A DNA stretch of 15,058 nt from assembly GCA_934526185.1 (NCBI GenBank), contig CAKTAA010000055.1, positions 1 through 15,058 of the forward strand, given 5' to 3'. This DNA comes from an uncultured Eubacteriales bacterium (lineage in GTDB: Bacteria > Bacillota > Clostridia > Oscillospirales > CAG-272). The notes under the pieces were generated by a model, which was not told the origin of the DNA, searched no databases, and saw nothing but the letters and a program-made list of their open reading frames with translations. Positions within the stretch are counted from its first letter, which is position 1, and each line of letters starts with the position of its first letter. Below, in pieces: positions 1-7,034 of this stretch. The position numbers and the translations under genes were made by a program.

Positions 1-323
1 GTATCCTTCTGTGTTTTTTTTAAGCTTGCCGCCTGTGCTTTACCTCGCCCTTCAGCTACAGATTCAGCAAAGTTTGCAAACAGCACTGTCACGAACAAGA
101 CCACACAGACAATAATATTGTATGCCCGAATGTTATTTGCTACTGCGTCGCCGAATAATCCCGGAAAGATAGAAAGCAGCAAAGTGATAAAGCAGCCCAC
201 TTCAACGACAAACATAATAGGATTTTTCATCATGTAGCGGGGATTTAGCTTTGCAAATGAACCGATAATCGCCTGACGGAATATTTCCGGCGTAATCAGT
301 TTTTTATTTCGTTCTTTACTCAT
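1..323 (-). CDS. kdpB: Potassium-transporting P-type ATPase subunit B, N-terminal part (runs off the window)
   Basis: KdpB is the catalytic ATPase subunit of the KdpFABC high-affinity K+ pump in the cytoplasmic membrane. Only about the first 107 residues are present; the 3' part lies before position 1. Seen directly: it begins MSKERNKKLITPEIF, carries NPIMFVVEVG in the first membrane segment, and has FANFAESVAEGRGKAQAASL after the second, a conserved KdpB signature. The ATG at 321-323 is preceded by AAGGAGGTAT, an excellent ribosome site that overlaps the last codons of kdpA, so translation of the two genes is probably coupled. The phosphorylation-site aspartate and nucleotide-binding domain are outside the window. 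kdpC and any kdpDE regulators would also lie to the left or elsewhere and cannot be assessed. Confidence 0.96.
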   Translation of the reverse strand, partial: MSKERNKKLITPEIFRQAIIGSFAKLNPRYMMKNPIMFVVEVGCFITLLLSIFPGLFGDAVANNIRAYNIIVCVVLFVTVLFANFAESVAEGRGKAQAASLKKTQKD

Positions 324-338
324 AACAGCAATACCTCC

Positions 339-2102
339 TTACGCCCAGAGTGTCAGGTGCTCTGCAATCGGTCCAAGAGCCAGTACCGGGAAGAATGTCA
401 AAGCAGCAAATATGTATACGACAATAACAAGGATAATTGGGAACGATGCTGTGTCTGTATGCAGTGCGCCGATTGAGTCATTCACGAAATTTTTTTTCAT
501 CAGAGAACCGGCAATTGCAAGCTGAATGACAATGGACAAATAGCGTCCGAAGAACATGGCCAGACCAGTTGTGATATTCCAGAACATCGTATTGTCCGCC
601 AGCCCTTCAAAACCGGAGCCGTTGTTTGCGGCGGCTGATGAGAATTCATACAGCACCTGCGACAGTCCGTGGAAGCCAGGATTGGTGATGCCTTCCAGTC
701 CTGCCGATGTGCCTACTGCCAAAGCGGAGAATGCCAGAATCAGCAGCGGATGGATGATGATACAAAGCGCTGTGAGCTTCATCTCGCGGCCTTCGATCTT
801 TTTGCCAAGATACTCTGGCGTTCGTCCTATCATCAGGCCGCATATGAACACCGCCAGAATGGCGTACATAATCATGTTCATCAAACCGACGCCCTTCCCG
901 CCGAACACGACATTAAGCATCATATGCAGTAGTGGTATCATGCCGCCCAGCGGAGTCAGGGTATCATGCATATTATTGACAGTGCCGGTCGTAAACGAGG
1001 TTGTGGCAGTTGTAAACATTGCTGACTGGGCAATGCCGAACCGGACCTCCTTACCTTCCATGCTTCCCATGGACTGCGATAATCCCGCATCAGCTATCGC
1101 CGGATTTCCCTGCGATTCTGCCCAGAAACAAATACCGAGGCCAATGACAAAGATGATACCCATAGCTGCAAAAATCGTTCTGCCCTCACGTCCGAAGAAA
1201 CGAACCGTTAAGCTTTGATGAATGCGGTCCTTGCCATCTAAAACTGCTGTGTCCGCTTTGGCATGGTCTCGCTTGCGGTCGCGAACCATCTTTCCGAAAG
1301 TGATGACACAGGCGCCGGGCAGTAGCATCATGGAGTACAGCTCGATCAGGTTGGTGAGCATGGTCGGATTTTCAAGCGGTGTAGCTGAGTTGGCTCCCAC
1401 AAAACCACCGCCGTTAGTTCCAATGTGCTTGATGATTTCCAAAGCGGCAATTGGTCCTTGCGCAATAACCTGTTTGGCACCCTCAATGGTGTCTACTATC
1501 ACATTTCCGCTGAAGTTCTGCGGAACACCCTGCCAGACAAGAAGCAGCCCTCCGATAATGGAGAACGGAAGCAGCACACGGGTTGTGATCCGGACCATGT
1601 CCGAGAAAAAGTTGCCGACATTGTCTTTGGTTTTACCTGCCAGGCCGCGGATAAAGGCAACACAGGCGGCATAACCGCTGGCTGCTGAAACGAACATCAT
1701 AAAAGTAATAACCAGCATCTGGGATAGGTAGCTAAGCCCTGTTTCACCGGAATAGTGCTGAAGGTTGGTGTTCGTCATAAAGCTGATAATCGTATTAAAG
1801 GATAAGGATTCCTCCATGGCTCCTACACCATTAGGGTTGAAGATTGGAAGGCTTTGAATCCTCAAAACAATGTAGCCCAGCAGAATCATGACTGCATTGG
1901 TACCGAGCAGCGCCAGCGCATATTTTTTCCAATTCATGCCCTTCTGCGGATCAATGCCGCTTACCTTGTAAATCACGCCGTCAACACGGTTAAATACAGG
2001 ATCGGCAAATGTATGTTTTCCGGTTGCAATGTGATACAGGTAGATCCCGACCGGAATGACCATAATCAAATAAATGAGAATGGTCAGCACAAGCTGAAGC
2101 AT
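339..2102 (-). CDS. kdpA: Potassium-transporting ATPase subunit KdpA
   Basis: KdpA is the membrane channel-like subunit that selects and binds K+ in the KdpFABC pump. The roughly 587-residue length is slightly above the usual 557-560. Recognisable family motifs are TNTNLQHYSGE in the first pore loop, GTNGGGFVGANSATPLENPT in the second, TTSFTTGTVNNMHDTLTPLGG in the third, and EFSSAAANNGSGFEGL in the fourth. About ten hydrophobic segments are spread over the chain. In the second pore loop the usual aromatic-Asn after GGGF reads VG, a modest departure. Start choice: two in-frame ATGs occur, at 2106-2108 and 2100-2102. The AGGAGG at 2111-2116 is only 2 nt from the first but 8 nt from the second, so I prefer the second (MLQLVLT). 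It lies directly between kdpF and kdpB in one operon. Confidence 0.95.
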   Translation of the reverse strand: MLQLVLTILIYLIMVIPVGIYLYHIATGKHTFADPVFNRVDGVIYKVSGIDPQKGMNWKKYALALLGTNAVMILLGYIVLRIQSLPIFNPNGVGAMEESLSFNTIISFMTNTNLQHYSGETGLSYLSQMLVITFMMFVSAASGYAACVAFIRGLAGKTKDNVGNFFSDMVRITTRVLLPFSIIGGLLLVWQGVPQNFSGNVIVDTIEGAKQVIAQGPIAALEIIKHIGTNGGGFVGANSATPLENPTMLTNLIELYSMMLLPGACVITFGKMVRDRKRDHAKADTAVLDGKDRIHQSLTVRFFGREGRTIFAAMGIIFVIGLGICFWAESQGNPAIADAGLSQSMGSMEGKEVRFGIAQSAMFTTATTSFTTGTVNNMHDTLTPLGGMIPLLHMMLNVVFGGKGVGLMNMIMYAILAVFICGLMIGRTPEYLGKKIEGREMKLTALCIIIHPLLILAFSALAVGTSAGLEGITNPGFHGLSQVLYEFSSAAANNGSGFEGLADNTMFWNITTGLAMFFGRYLSIVIQLAIAGSLMKKNFVNDSIGALHTDTASFPIILVIVVYIFAALTFFPVLALGPIAEHLTLWA

Positions 2103-2123
2103 CTTCATTTCCTCCTGCAGGTT

Positions 2124-2204
2124 TTAAAATTTTTCGGGGTGGACCAGTGCATATATGAGATATCCACCCATAAGGACAACAATTCCTCCGAGTATGTACA
2201 TCAT
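2124..2204 (-). CDS. kdpF: KdpF small stabilising subunit of the Kdp pump
   Basis: This is a 26-residue single-span peptide beginning MMYILGGIVVLMGGY and ending ALVHPEKF. The glycine-rich hydrophobic helix followed by a YALVHPE(K/R)F-type tail is the hallmark of KdpF, the small subunit that stabilises the KdpFABC complex in the membrane. Two adjacent ATGs (2202-2204 and 2199-2201) could start it; an AGGGAG ribosome site lies at 2215-2220. It ends 21 bp before the preferred kdpA start, consistent with the kdpF-A-B order known in many bacteria. It is too short for ordinary gene calling and is easily missed. Confidence 0.93.
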   Translation of the reverse strand: MMYILGGIVVLMGGYLIYALVHPEKF

Positions 2205-2221
2205 AATATTTTATCTCCCTT

Positions 2222-2320
2222 CTATTCTTCCTGATCAACTTGCTTCTGACACCAGTGAATCAATAGTGCAATCGATCCGCAGCAGGCGGCTAAAACAGCT
2301 AGCATAATTACGTCTAACAT
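2222..2320 (-). CDS. 32-residue membrane peptide upstream of kdpF
   Basis: The sequence begins MLDVIMLAVLAACCGSIALL and ends CQKQVDQEE. It has one hydrophobic span (about residues 4-22), then IHWCQKQ and an acidic tail. A near-perfect ribosome site, AAGGAGGT, sits 7 nt before the ATG, and the stop is 17 bp ahead of the kdpF start, so it is very probably translated as part of the kdp operon. I recall that short one-span peptides with a Trp/Cys or Leu-Cys motif after the helix are common just before kdpF in several phyla, generally left as hypothetical; I do not know a demonstrated function. An accessory peptide of the pump is inference from position only. Confidence 0.8.
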   Translation of the reverse strand: MLDVIMLAVLAACCGSIALLIHWCQKQVDQEE

Positions 2321-2367
2321 GTATATTACCTCCTTTGGTTCTGTTTTTTATTATCTTATCAGTTTTC

Positions 2368-2415
2368 TTATGAAATCGGTCTAAGGCTTTTTGCTTTCAC
2401 ATTAAGATTTCATAA
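2368..2415. promoter_or_regulatory. 10-bp inverted repeat in the gap before the kdp small genes
   Basis: TTATGAAATC at 2368-2377 and GATTTCATAA at 2406-2415 are perfect inverted copies with 38 bp between equivalent positions. They lie between the 64-aa gene and the 32-aa/kdpF/kdpA genes, where a second operon promoter could sit. Either a regulator-binding pair or an RNA stem with a 28-nt loop is possible. No convincing -35/-10 pair was found next to it. Confidence 0.4.
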
Positions 2416-2421
2416 AGGCTC

Positions 2422-2616
2422 TTACAGACAACCGAAAATCATAGCAACCGGCAGTGTGATAGCTGTGGTACAAACGGCGAGAGCTGCTAATACGAAGATC
2501 GGCATCCCGATAGACATGGCAAGGGACGCATGAAATGGGTGACGAAAAGCAAAAAGCTCTGCACGATGATAGAAAGTATCTTCAAATTTATGAATGGATT
2601 TAAGTAAAGTTGTCAT
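2422..2616 (-). CDS. 64-residue hypothetical membrane protein at the head of the kdp operon
   Basis: The protein has a charged, amphipathic front half (MTTLLKSIHKFEDTFYHRAE, then LFAFRHPF) and a hydrophobic back half of about 35 residues (MSIGMPIFVLAALAVC onwards) long enough for one long or two short membrane spans. The ATG at 2614-2616 has an AAGGAA ribosome site upstream. It lies 101 bp before the 32-aa peptide and kdpF on the same strand; that gap contains a 10-bp inverted repeat. I do not recognise a named family. The composition (no signal peptide, amphipathic segment then membrane anchor) would suit a small accessory or regulatory membrane protein for the K+ pump, but that is inference from neighbourhood. 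Confidence 0.7.
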   Translation of the reverse strand: MTTLLKSIHKFEDTFYHRAELFAFRHPFHASLAMSIGMPIFVLAALAVCTTAITLPVAMIFGCL

Positions 2617-2736
2617 GACAAATTCCTTCTTATGCTTATAAGGTTAGCACAGAAGAAATTAAAACGGAGAAAAGGGTTGGCAGAATGAAGTTAAGATAAA
2701 ATAAAATTGTTTTGCTTGTACTCGTATTTAAAGGTA

Positions 2737-2777
2737 TAAAAAACGGCTCACAGCCTTCTGTTAAAGGCTGTGAGCCG
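2737..2777 (-). terminator. Strong intrinsic terminator (minus strand) with no obvious gene in front of it
   Basis: CGGCTCACAGCCTT (2744-2757) and AAGGCTGTGAGCCG (2764-2777) form a perfect 14-bp stem with a 6-nt loop. On the minus strand it is followed at once by six T residues (complement of 2738-2743). It lies upstream of the 64-aa gene and kdp operon and about 240 nt after the ppdK terminator. It could end a small RNA or act as an attenuator in a leader of the kdp operon. Confidence 0.85.
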
Positions 2778-2983
2778 AGTATCCTATTCAATTGTTTTTT
2801 TGATTTCTCACCTAACGACATTACGTTTTTTCAGCAGAGGAATTCATATTAGTTATTATGCGGAGGTTTTATATCAACCAAGATGCGAATTTCTTTATCA
2901 TCCGCACCTCCGACGCCGATGACAAAAAATTGCAGTTTATTGTAAAACGGAGTATTATAAGGCTTTTCTACGGTTAGAGGGAT

Positions 2984-3023
2984 AAAAACAGACCTTGCGG
3001 GAGAAATCCCGCAAGGTCTGTTT
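2984..3023 (-). terminator. Intrinsic terminator of ppdK
   Basis: AAACAGACCTTGCGGG (2986-3001) and CCCGCAAGGTCTGTTT (3008-3023) form a perfect 16-bp stem with loop AGAAAT. On the minus strand it runs into five T residues (complement of 2984-2988). It begins about 55 nt after the ppdK stop codon and is a textbook rho-independent terminator. Confidence 0.92.
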
Positions 3024-3077
3024 AATATTTGGTTTTGCTTTTTGGTTACTAAATGGGCTTACCCTTTAACAAAACAA

Positions 3078-5714
3078 TTACTTGTTTCCCTGTTCCTTGA
3101 TAGCAGCCTGTGCAGCGGCAAGTCTGGCGATCGGCACACGGAACGGGGAACAGGAGACATAATTCAAACCGATATTGTGGCAGAATTCTACAGTGGACGG
3201 GTCACCGCCGTGTTCACCGCAAATGCCGAGCTTTATATCGGGACGCGTCTGGCGACCGAGTTCAGCGGCCATTTTAACCAATTTACCAACACCAACCTGA
3301 TCCAGCTTGGCAAACGGATCGTTTTCATAAATCTTCTTATCGTAGTAAGCACCAAGGAACTTTCCGGCGTCGTCGCGGCTGAAACCGAATGTCATCTGTG
3401 TGAGGTCGTTTGTACCGAAGGAGAAGAATTCGGCTTCCTTTGCAATTTCGTCGGCTGTGAGCGCTGCACGCGGAATCTCAATCATGGTACCGACCTTGTA
3501 GTGCATATCGCTGCCAGCCGCTTTGATTTCCGCATCAGCAGTTGCTACAACAATATTTTTCACATACTGAAGCTCTTTCACCTCACCAACCAGCGGGATC
3601 ATAATTTCCGGAACGAGCTCCCAGTCTGGATGTGCTTTTTTTACGTTGATTGCGGCGCGGATAACCGCTCTGGTCTGCATTGCGGCGATTTCCGGATAGG
3701 TAACGGCAAGGCGGCAGCCTCTGTGACCCATCATCGGGTTGAACTCGTGCAGGGAAGCAATGATTGCTTTGATATCCGCGACGCTCTTGCCTTGAGCATT
3801 TGCGAGAGCCTCGATATCCTTTTCGTCGGTTGGAACAAACTCGTGAAGCGGCGGATCCAGGAAACGAATTGTAACAGGACAACCCTCAAGCGCCTCGTAA
3901 AGCGCCTCGAAATCCCCCTGCTGCATCGGAAGAAGTTTTGCAAGCGCTGTTTCTCTTTCTTCAACGGTATCAGAGCAGATCATTTCACGGATTGCAGAAA
4001 TTCTGTCCGGCTCAAAGAACATGTGTTCAGTGCGGCAGAGACCGATGCCTTCTGCACCGAACGAGCGGGCCTGCTTCGCATCCTTAGGCGTATCTGCGTT
4101 GGTGCGGACCTGAAGCGTTCTGTATTTATCGGCCCAAGCCATGATACGGCCAAACTCGCCGGAAATGGAGGCTTCCACTGTAGGAATTGCTTCGCCGTAA
4201 ATGTTACCAGTAGAGCCGTCAAGAGATATATAATCGCCCTCACGGTATGTTTTGCCGGCAAGCTCAAAGGTTTTTGCTTCTTCGTTCATCTTGATTTCGC
4301 CGCAGCCGGAAACACAGCAGGTTCCCATACCGCGCGCAACGACTGCTGCATGGGAAGTCATACCGCCTCGAACTGTCAGAATACCTTCGGAATAGTGCAT
4401 GCCTTCGATATCCTCAGGGGAAGTTTCCAGACGGACCAGTACAACTTTTTCGCCCCTCTTGGCCCACTCCGTGGCATCCTCTGCGGTGAAAACAACACGT
4501 CCGCAAGCAGCACCGGGTGAAGCGGCCAAAGCGGTAGCAACCGGCTTGGCGGCTTTCAGAGCCTTTGCTTCAAACTGCGGATGCAGCAGAGCGTCAAGCT
4601 GTTTAGGATCGATCATGCAGACCGCTTCTTTTTCCGTGATCATGCCTTCGTCAACAAGATCGCAGGCAATTTTCAATGCAGCGGCAGCAGTTCTTTTGCC
4701 GTTTCTTGTCTGAAGCATGTAGAGCTTTTTGTCCTCAATGGTAAATTCCATATCCTGCATGTCTCTGTAGTGGTTCTCAAGCGTTTTGCAGATATCTACG
4801 AACTGATTGTATGCATCGGGCATAACCTCTTTAAGCTGATCGATTGTCTGAGGCGTTCTGACACCGGCCACAACGTCCTCGCCCTGAGCGTTCATAAGGA
4901 ATTCGCCGAACAGCTTCTTTTCGCCTGTGGCAGGATTACGGGTAAACGCCACACCGGTACCGGAGGTGTCGCCCATGTTGCCGAACGCCATCATCTGCAC
5001 GTTAACGGCAGTTCCCCAACTTGAGGGAATGTCGTTCATTCTTCTGTAATAAATAGCGCGGGGGTTGTCCCAGGAGCGGAAAACGGCTTTAACTGCGCCC
5101 ATCAGCTGTTCCTTGGGATCAGACGGGAAATCGGAGCCGATTTTCGCCTTGTATTCCGCTTTGAACTGCGAAGCCAGCGTTGCCAGATCCTCAGCGGTCA
5201 GCTCGGTATCCATTGTCACGCCCTTTTCGGCTTTCATTTTGTCGATGAGCTCTTCAAAATACTTCTTTCCGACTTCCATAACAACATCGGAATACATTTG
5301 AATAAATCTTCTGTAGCAGTCCCAGGCCCAACGGGGATTGCCGGATTTTTTCGCCATAACCTCGACAACTTTTTCATTCAGACCGAGGTTCAGGATGGTA
5401 TCCATCATGCCAGGCATGGAAGCTCTGGCACCGGAGCGGACGGAAACAAGCAGAGGATTCTCCATATCACCGAATTTTTTGCCGGTAATGGCCTCCATTT
5501 TTTCGATGTATTCCATGATCTGGGCCTGAATTTCATCGTTGATTTTCTCACCGTCGAGATAATACTGTGTGCAGGCCTCAGTTGAGATAGTAAAACCCTG
5601 AGGCACAGGCATGCCGAGATTGGTCATCTCTGCAAGGTTTGCGCCTTTGCCGCCGAGCAATTCGCGCATTTTGCCATTGCCTTCGCTGAAAAGGTAAACG
5701 TATTTCTTGCTCAT
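3078..5714 (-). CDS. ppdK: Pyruvate, phosphate dikinase
   Basis: This cytoplasmic enzyme interconverts pyruvate + ATP + Pi with phosphoenolpyruvate + AMP + PPi; in fermentative clostridia it works in pyrophosphate-linked glycolysis or PEP formation. The 878 residues match the usual length (the Clostridium symbiosum enzyme is 874). The N-terminal ATP-grasp domain (about 1-340) begins MSKKYVYLFSEGNGKMRELL and has the LGGKGANLAEM signature. The phosphohistidine domain carries GGMTSHAAVVARGMG with the phosphorylated His at residue 455. The C-terminal PEP/pyruvate barrel carries GICGEHGGDP with the catalytic Cys at residue 832. The MMGHRGCRL and FGTNDLTQM barrel motifs are also intact, so I see no inactivating change. 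The ATG at 5712-5714 follows GGAGGAAC at a suitable distance. It appears monocistronic, with its own promoter (5827-5855) and terminator (2984-3023). Confidence 0.98.
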   Translation of the reverse strand: MSKKYVYLFSEGNGKMRELLGGKGANLAEMTNLGMPVPQGFTISTEACTQYYLDGEKINDEIQAQIMEYIEKMEAITGKKFGDMENPLLVSVRSGARASMPGMMDTILNLGLNEKVVEVMAKKSGNPRWAWDCYRRFIQMYSDVVMEVGKKYFEELIDKMKAEKGVTMDTELTAEDLATLASQFKAEYKAKIGSDFPSDPKEQLMGAVKAVFRSWDNPRAIYYRRMNDIPSSWGTAVNVQMMAFGNMGDTSGTGVAFTRNPATGEKKLFGEFLMNAQGEDVVAGVRTPQTIDQLKEVMPDAYNQFVDICKTLENHYRDMQDMEFTIEDKKLYMLQTRNGKRTAAAALKIACDLVDEGMITEKEAVCMIDPKQLDALLHPQFEAKALKAAKPVATALAASPGAACGRVVFTAEDATEWAKRGEKVVLVRLETSPEDIEGMHYSEGILTVRGGMTSHAAVVARGMGTCCVSGCGEIKMNEEAKTFELAGKTYREGDYISLDGSTGNIYGEAIPTVEASISGEFGRIMAWADKYRTLQVRTNADTPKDAKQARSFGAEGIGLCRTEHMFFEPDRISAIREMICSDTVEERETALAKLLPMQQGDFEALYEALEGCPVTIRFLDPPLHEFVPTDEKDIEALANAQGKSVADIKAIIASLHEFNPMMGHRGCRLAVTYPEIAAMQTRAVIRAAINVKKAHPDWELVPEIMIPLVGEVKELQYVKNIVVATADAEIKAAGSDMHYKVGTMIEIPRAALTADEIAKEAEFFSFGTNDLTQMTFGFSRDDAGKFLGAYYDKKIYENDPFAKLDQVGVGKLVKMAAELGRQTRPDIKLGICGEHGGDPSTVEFCHNIGLNYVSCSPFRVPIARLAAAQAAIKEQGNK

Positions 5715-5826
5715 CTTTTATTTGTTCCTCCATGAAAATTATGATGGACGGTCAGCCGGGTACGAAAAACAGCGGAGAGGTAATTCACAAACAAACCGGT
5801 TGAAATCCGTCTGCACATTCTTACAT

Positions 5827-5855
5827 ATTATAGCACGCTGTCTGCCATCTTTCTA
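5827..5855 (-). promoter_or_regulatory. Sigma-A-type promoter for ppdK
   Basis: Read on the minus strand: -35 TAGAAA (complement of 5850-5855), a 17-bp spacer, then a consensus -10 TATAAT (complement of 5827-5832). The start would fall near 5820, giving a leader of about 105 nt. The perfect -10 and ideal spacing make it convincing although the -35 matches only 4 of 6. Confidence 0.75.
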
Positions 5856-5860
5856 CAGGT

Positions 5861-5877
5861 TATGAAAAAATTTCATA
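5861..5877. repeat. Short palindrome upstream of the ppdK -35
   Basis: TATGAAA (5861-5867), three A, TTTCATA (5871-5877). It lies 5 bp upstream of the ppdK -35 and could be an operator. The half-site resembles the TTATGAAA element near the kdp genes at 2368. The region is A/T-rich, so chance occurrence is possible. Confidence 0.35.
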
Positions 5878-5940
5878 TTTTTTTTATATTTGTTCACAAA
5901 AAACGGTGTATGAACTGCCAAGCAATGTTTGGCAAAGCTA

Positions 5941-5969
5941 TTGAAAAAACAGGGGAAGTGTGGTATACT
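5941..5969 (+). promoter_or_regulatory. Sigma-A promoter with extended -10 for the DRTGG/HATPase operon
   Basis: TTGAAA (5941-5946), 17-bp spacer, TATACT (5964-5969) preceded by TGG, that is an extended -10 TGN. A start near 5976 gives a leader of about 104 nt before the gene at 6080. An inverted repeat, TGCCAA-N7-TTGGCA (5916-5934), ends 6 bp before the -35 and is a candidate regulator site. Confidence 0.8.
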
Positions 5970-6079
5970 TCTTTCATATGACATAAATCGGGAATACACG
6001 CGATTTACTGGGGGATTGCCTGCGAAAGCTTGTACATAGCATATTTAAATGAAAATTATTCGACGGGGAGAGAGAATAC

Positions 6080-6430
6080 ATGAAGATAAGAGAAATTAAA
6101 GAGCTGCTCGACGCAGAAATTATTGCGGGAGCAGATCATCTTGACGACGATGTACATTCTGCATGCGGAAGCGATATGATGAGCGATGTGTTGGCGTTTG
6201 TAAAAGATCAGGCCGTGCTGCTCACGGGCCTTGTGAACGCCCAGGTTGTCCGAACCGCCGATATGATGGATATGAAATGTATCGTATTTGTGCGGGGGAA
6301 GGTACCCGCGGACGATATAATCCAGTTGGCAGACGGCATGAATATTGCTCTTCTGACGACGGCGGAGCGTATGTATGTGGCATGCGGCAAGCTTTACCTG
6401 GCCGGGCTGAGAGGCGGGGAGACGTTATGA
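6080..6430 (+). CDS. DRTGG-domain protein (first of two)
   Basis: This 116-residue soluble protein consists almost wholly of one DRTGG-type domain. Recognisable segments are ACGSDMMSDVLAFVKD, LLTGLVNAQVVRTADMMD, CIVFVRGKVPADDIIQLA and MNIALLTTAERMYVACG. Such stand-alone domains occur in clostridial operons with an RsbW-like ATPase and a ferredoxin-hydrogenase-like protein, commonly next to hydABC. The domain also occurs in phosphotransacetylase and CBS proteins, where a regulatory or nucleotide-linked role is suspected; the exact ligand is unknown to me. The ATG at 6080 follows GGGGAGAGAG. The stop TGA (6428-6430) overlaps an ATG at 6427, but that frame does not lead into the next recognised gene, which starts at 6504. 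First gene after the promoter at 5941-5969. Confidence 0.85.
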   Translation: MKIREIKELLDAEIIAGADHLDDDVHSACGSDMMSDVLAFVKDQAVLLTGLVNAQVVRTADMMDMKCIVFVRGKVPADDIIQLADGMNIALLTTAERMYVACGKLYLAGLRGGETL

Positions 6431-6503
6431 TCTGGCAGAAAATATCCGAACTTCAGCTATGTCAAAAGAGTGCGGAGAGAAACAGGAGAGGACGGGGCGA
6501 ATC

Positions 6504-6971
6504 ATGTCTGAACAGCAGCACGAAACCAACTGTGTGCGGTTGACCTATGAGGTGGACGGAGATAATTTCACGTCGGCGGGAGCCGCCTCGGTCGATGTAA
6601 AAAAGGCGCTTCGACAGATGGGGTTTCCGCCGGGAGTGATACGCAGGGTGGCTATTGCGATGTACGAGGGCGAAATTAACATGGTCATCCACGCGGAGGG
6701 CGGTCAGGCGGAAGTCATCGTCGAATCAGATAAAATATCGATCGTTTTGGCTGACGAGGGACCGGGAATCGCCGATATAGACCTTGCAATGCAGGAGGGG
6801 TATTCGACTGCGCCTGACAACATACGCTCACTGGGCTTCGGCGCGGGAATGGGATTGCCGAATATGAAACGATACACGGACGAGATGTCGATTGAAACAG
6901 TGATCGGCAAAGGTACAACGGTCAGAATGACGGTCAACGTTGAGAGCGAAAAGAACACCGGTTCTATATAA
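6504..6971 (+). CDS. RsbW-like HATPase (anti-sigma / serine kinase-type ATP-binding protein)
   Basis: This 155-residue single-domain GHKL ATPase contains the N box YEGEINMVIHA (Glu55, Asn59), the G1 box DEGPGI (84-89) and the G2 box GFGAGMGLPN (111-120). There is no histidine-phosphotransfer domain, so it belongs to the RsbW/SpoIIAB-like small kinases rather than sensor kinases. The QEGYSTAPDNIRSLGFGAG linker is the form I know from the hydrogenase-associated DRTGG cassettes. It may phosphorylate or bind a partner, possibly a DRTGG or sigma-related protein (inference). Start: an ATG at 6459 is in frame but has no ribosome site; the ATG at 6504 (MSEQQHETNC) follows an AGGAGAGG about 12 nt upstream and suits the domain boundary better. 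An intergenic dyad-rich region follows it. Confidence 0.85.
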   Translation: MSEQQHETNCVRLTYEVDGDNFTSAGAASVDVKKALRQMGFPPGVIRRVAIAMYEGEINMVIHAEGGQAEVIVESDKISIVLADEGPGIADIDLAMQEGYSTAPDNIRSLGFGAGMGLPNMKRYTDEMSIETVIGKGTTVRMTVNVESEKNTGSI

Positions 6972-6984
6972 TTCTAACCGGGAT

Positions 6985-7009
6985 TGTCATTGGACTAAGC
7001 CCAATGATA
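6985..7009 (+). repeat. Stem-loop just after the HATPase gene
   Basis: TCATTGG (6987-6993) and CCAATGA (7001-7007) pair with a 7-nt loop, extendable by a G-T and a T-A pair outward. It lies 15 bp after the HATPase stop. There is no T-run immediately behind it, so it would be a poor terminator; mRNA 3' protection or a protein-binding site are alternatives. Confidence 0.45.
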
Positions 7010-7034
7010 TATGCTCAGTTAAAATATAACATTT

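Larger units (their letters stand above)
2617..3077. other. 461-bp gene-poor region between the kdp cluster and ppdK
   Basis: It contains the two minus-strand terminators listed separately, a perfect TATAAT on the minus strand (plus 2954-2959) without a good -35, and a 7-bp inverted pair CGGAGGT / ACCTCCG around 2861-2914. A minus-strand reading frame ending at a TAA near 2846-2848 (tail ADDKEIRILVDIKPPHNN) has no start codon or ribosome site and runs back through the ppdK terminator, so I do not call it a gene. The string TCGTTAGGTGAG on the minus strand near 2808-2819 resembles the opening of an M-box magnesium riboswitch, but the rest of that aptamer is absent. Confidence 0.6.
5715..6079. 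other. 365-bp divergent intergenic region between ppdK and the DRTGG operon
   Basis: It holds back-to-back promoters: one for ppdK on the minus strand (5827-5855) and one for the plus-strand operon (5941-5969). Dyad elements are TATGAAA-AAA-TTTCATA at 5861-5877, just upstream of the ppdK -35; TGCCAA-N7-TTGGCA at 5916-5934, just upstream of the plus -35; and TAAATCG-N10-CGATTTA at 5984-6007 in the early leader of the plus transcript. The middle (5862-5900) is very A/T-rich. No small gene was found. Confidence 0.7.

Noticed and set aside
556..1674. Long plus-strand open frames across kdpA
   Set aside because: They are antisense to kdpA, whose pore-loop motifs are intact; no domain or ribosome site supports the plus-strand frames.
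2808..2819. M-box magnesium riboswitch-like opening (TCGTTAGGTGAG on the minus strand)
   Set aside because: Only 12 nt agree; the following conserved aptamer segments are absent, so it is probably chance.
2636..2821. 61-codon minus-strand frame starting MSLGEKSKK
   Set aside because: It has no ribosome site and runs straight through a strong terminator stem, so translation is unlikely.
2846..2985. Minus-strand frame with protein-like tail ADDKEIRILVDIKPPHNN
   Set aside because: There is no start codon or ribosome site, and the frame runs back through the ppdK terminator; a decayed gene end cannot be excluded but is not supported.
3042..4520. A 492-codon open frame on the plus strand across the ppdK gene
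   Set aside because: It lies antisense to the intact, motif-complete ppdK, has no recognisable domain and is a by-product of ppdK codon usage.
5889..5900. Rex (NADH-sensing) operator TTTGTTCACAAA upstream of the DRTGG operon
   Set aside because: It does not fit the TTGTTAA-N4-TTAACAA spacing; it is only a short 5-bp dyad in A/T-rich DNA.
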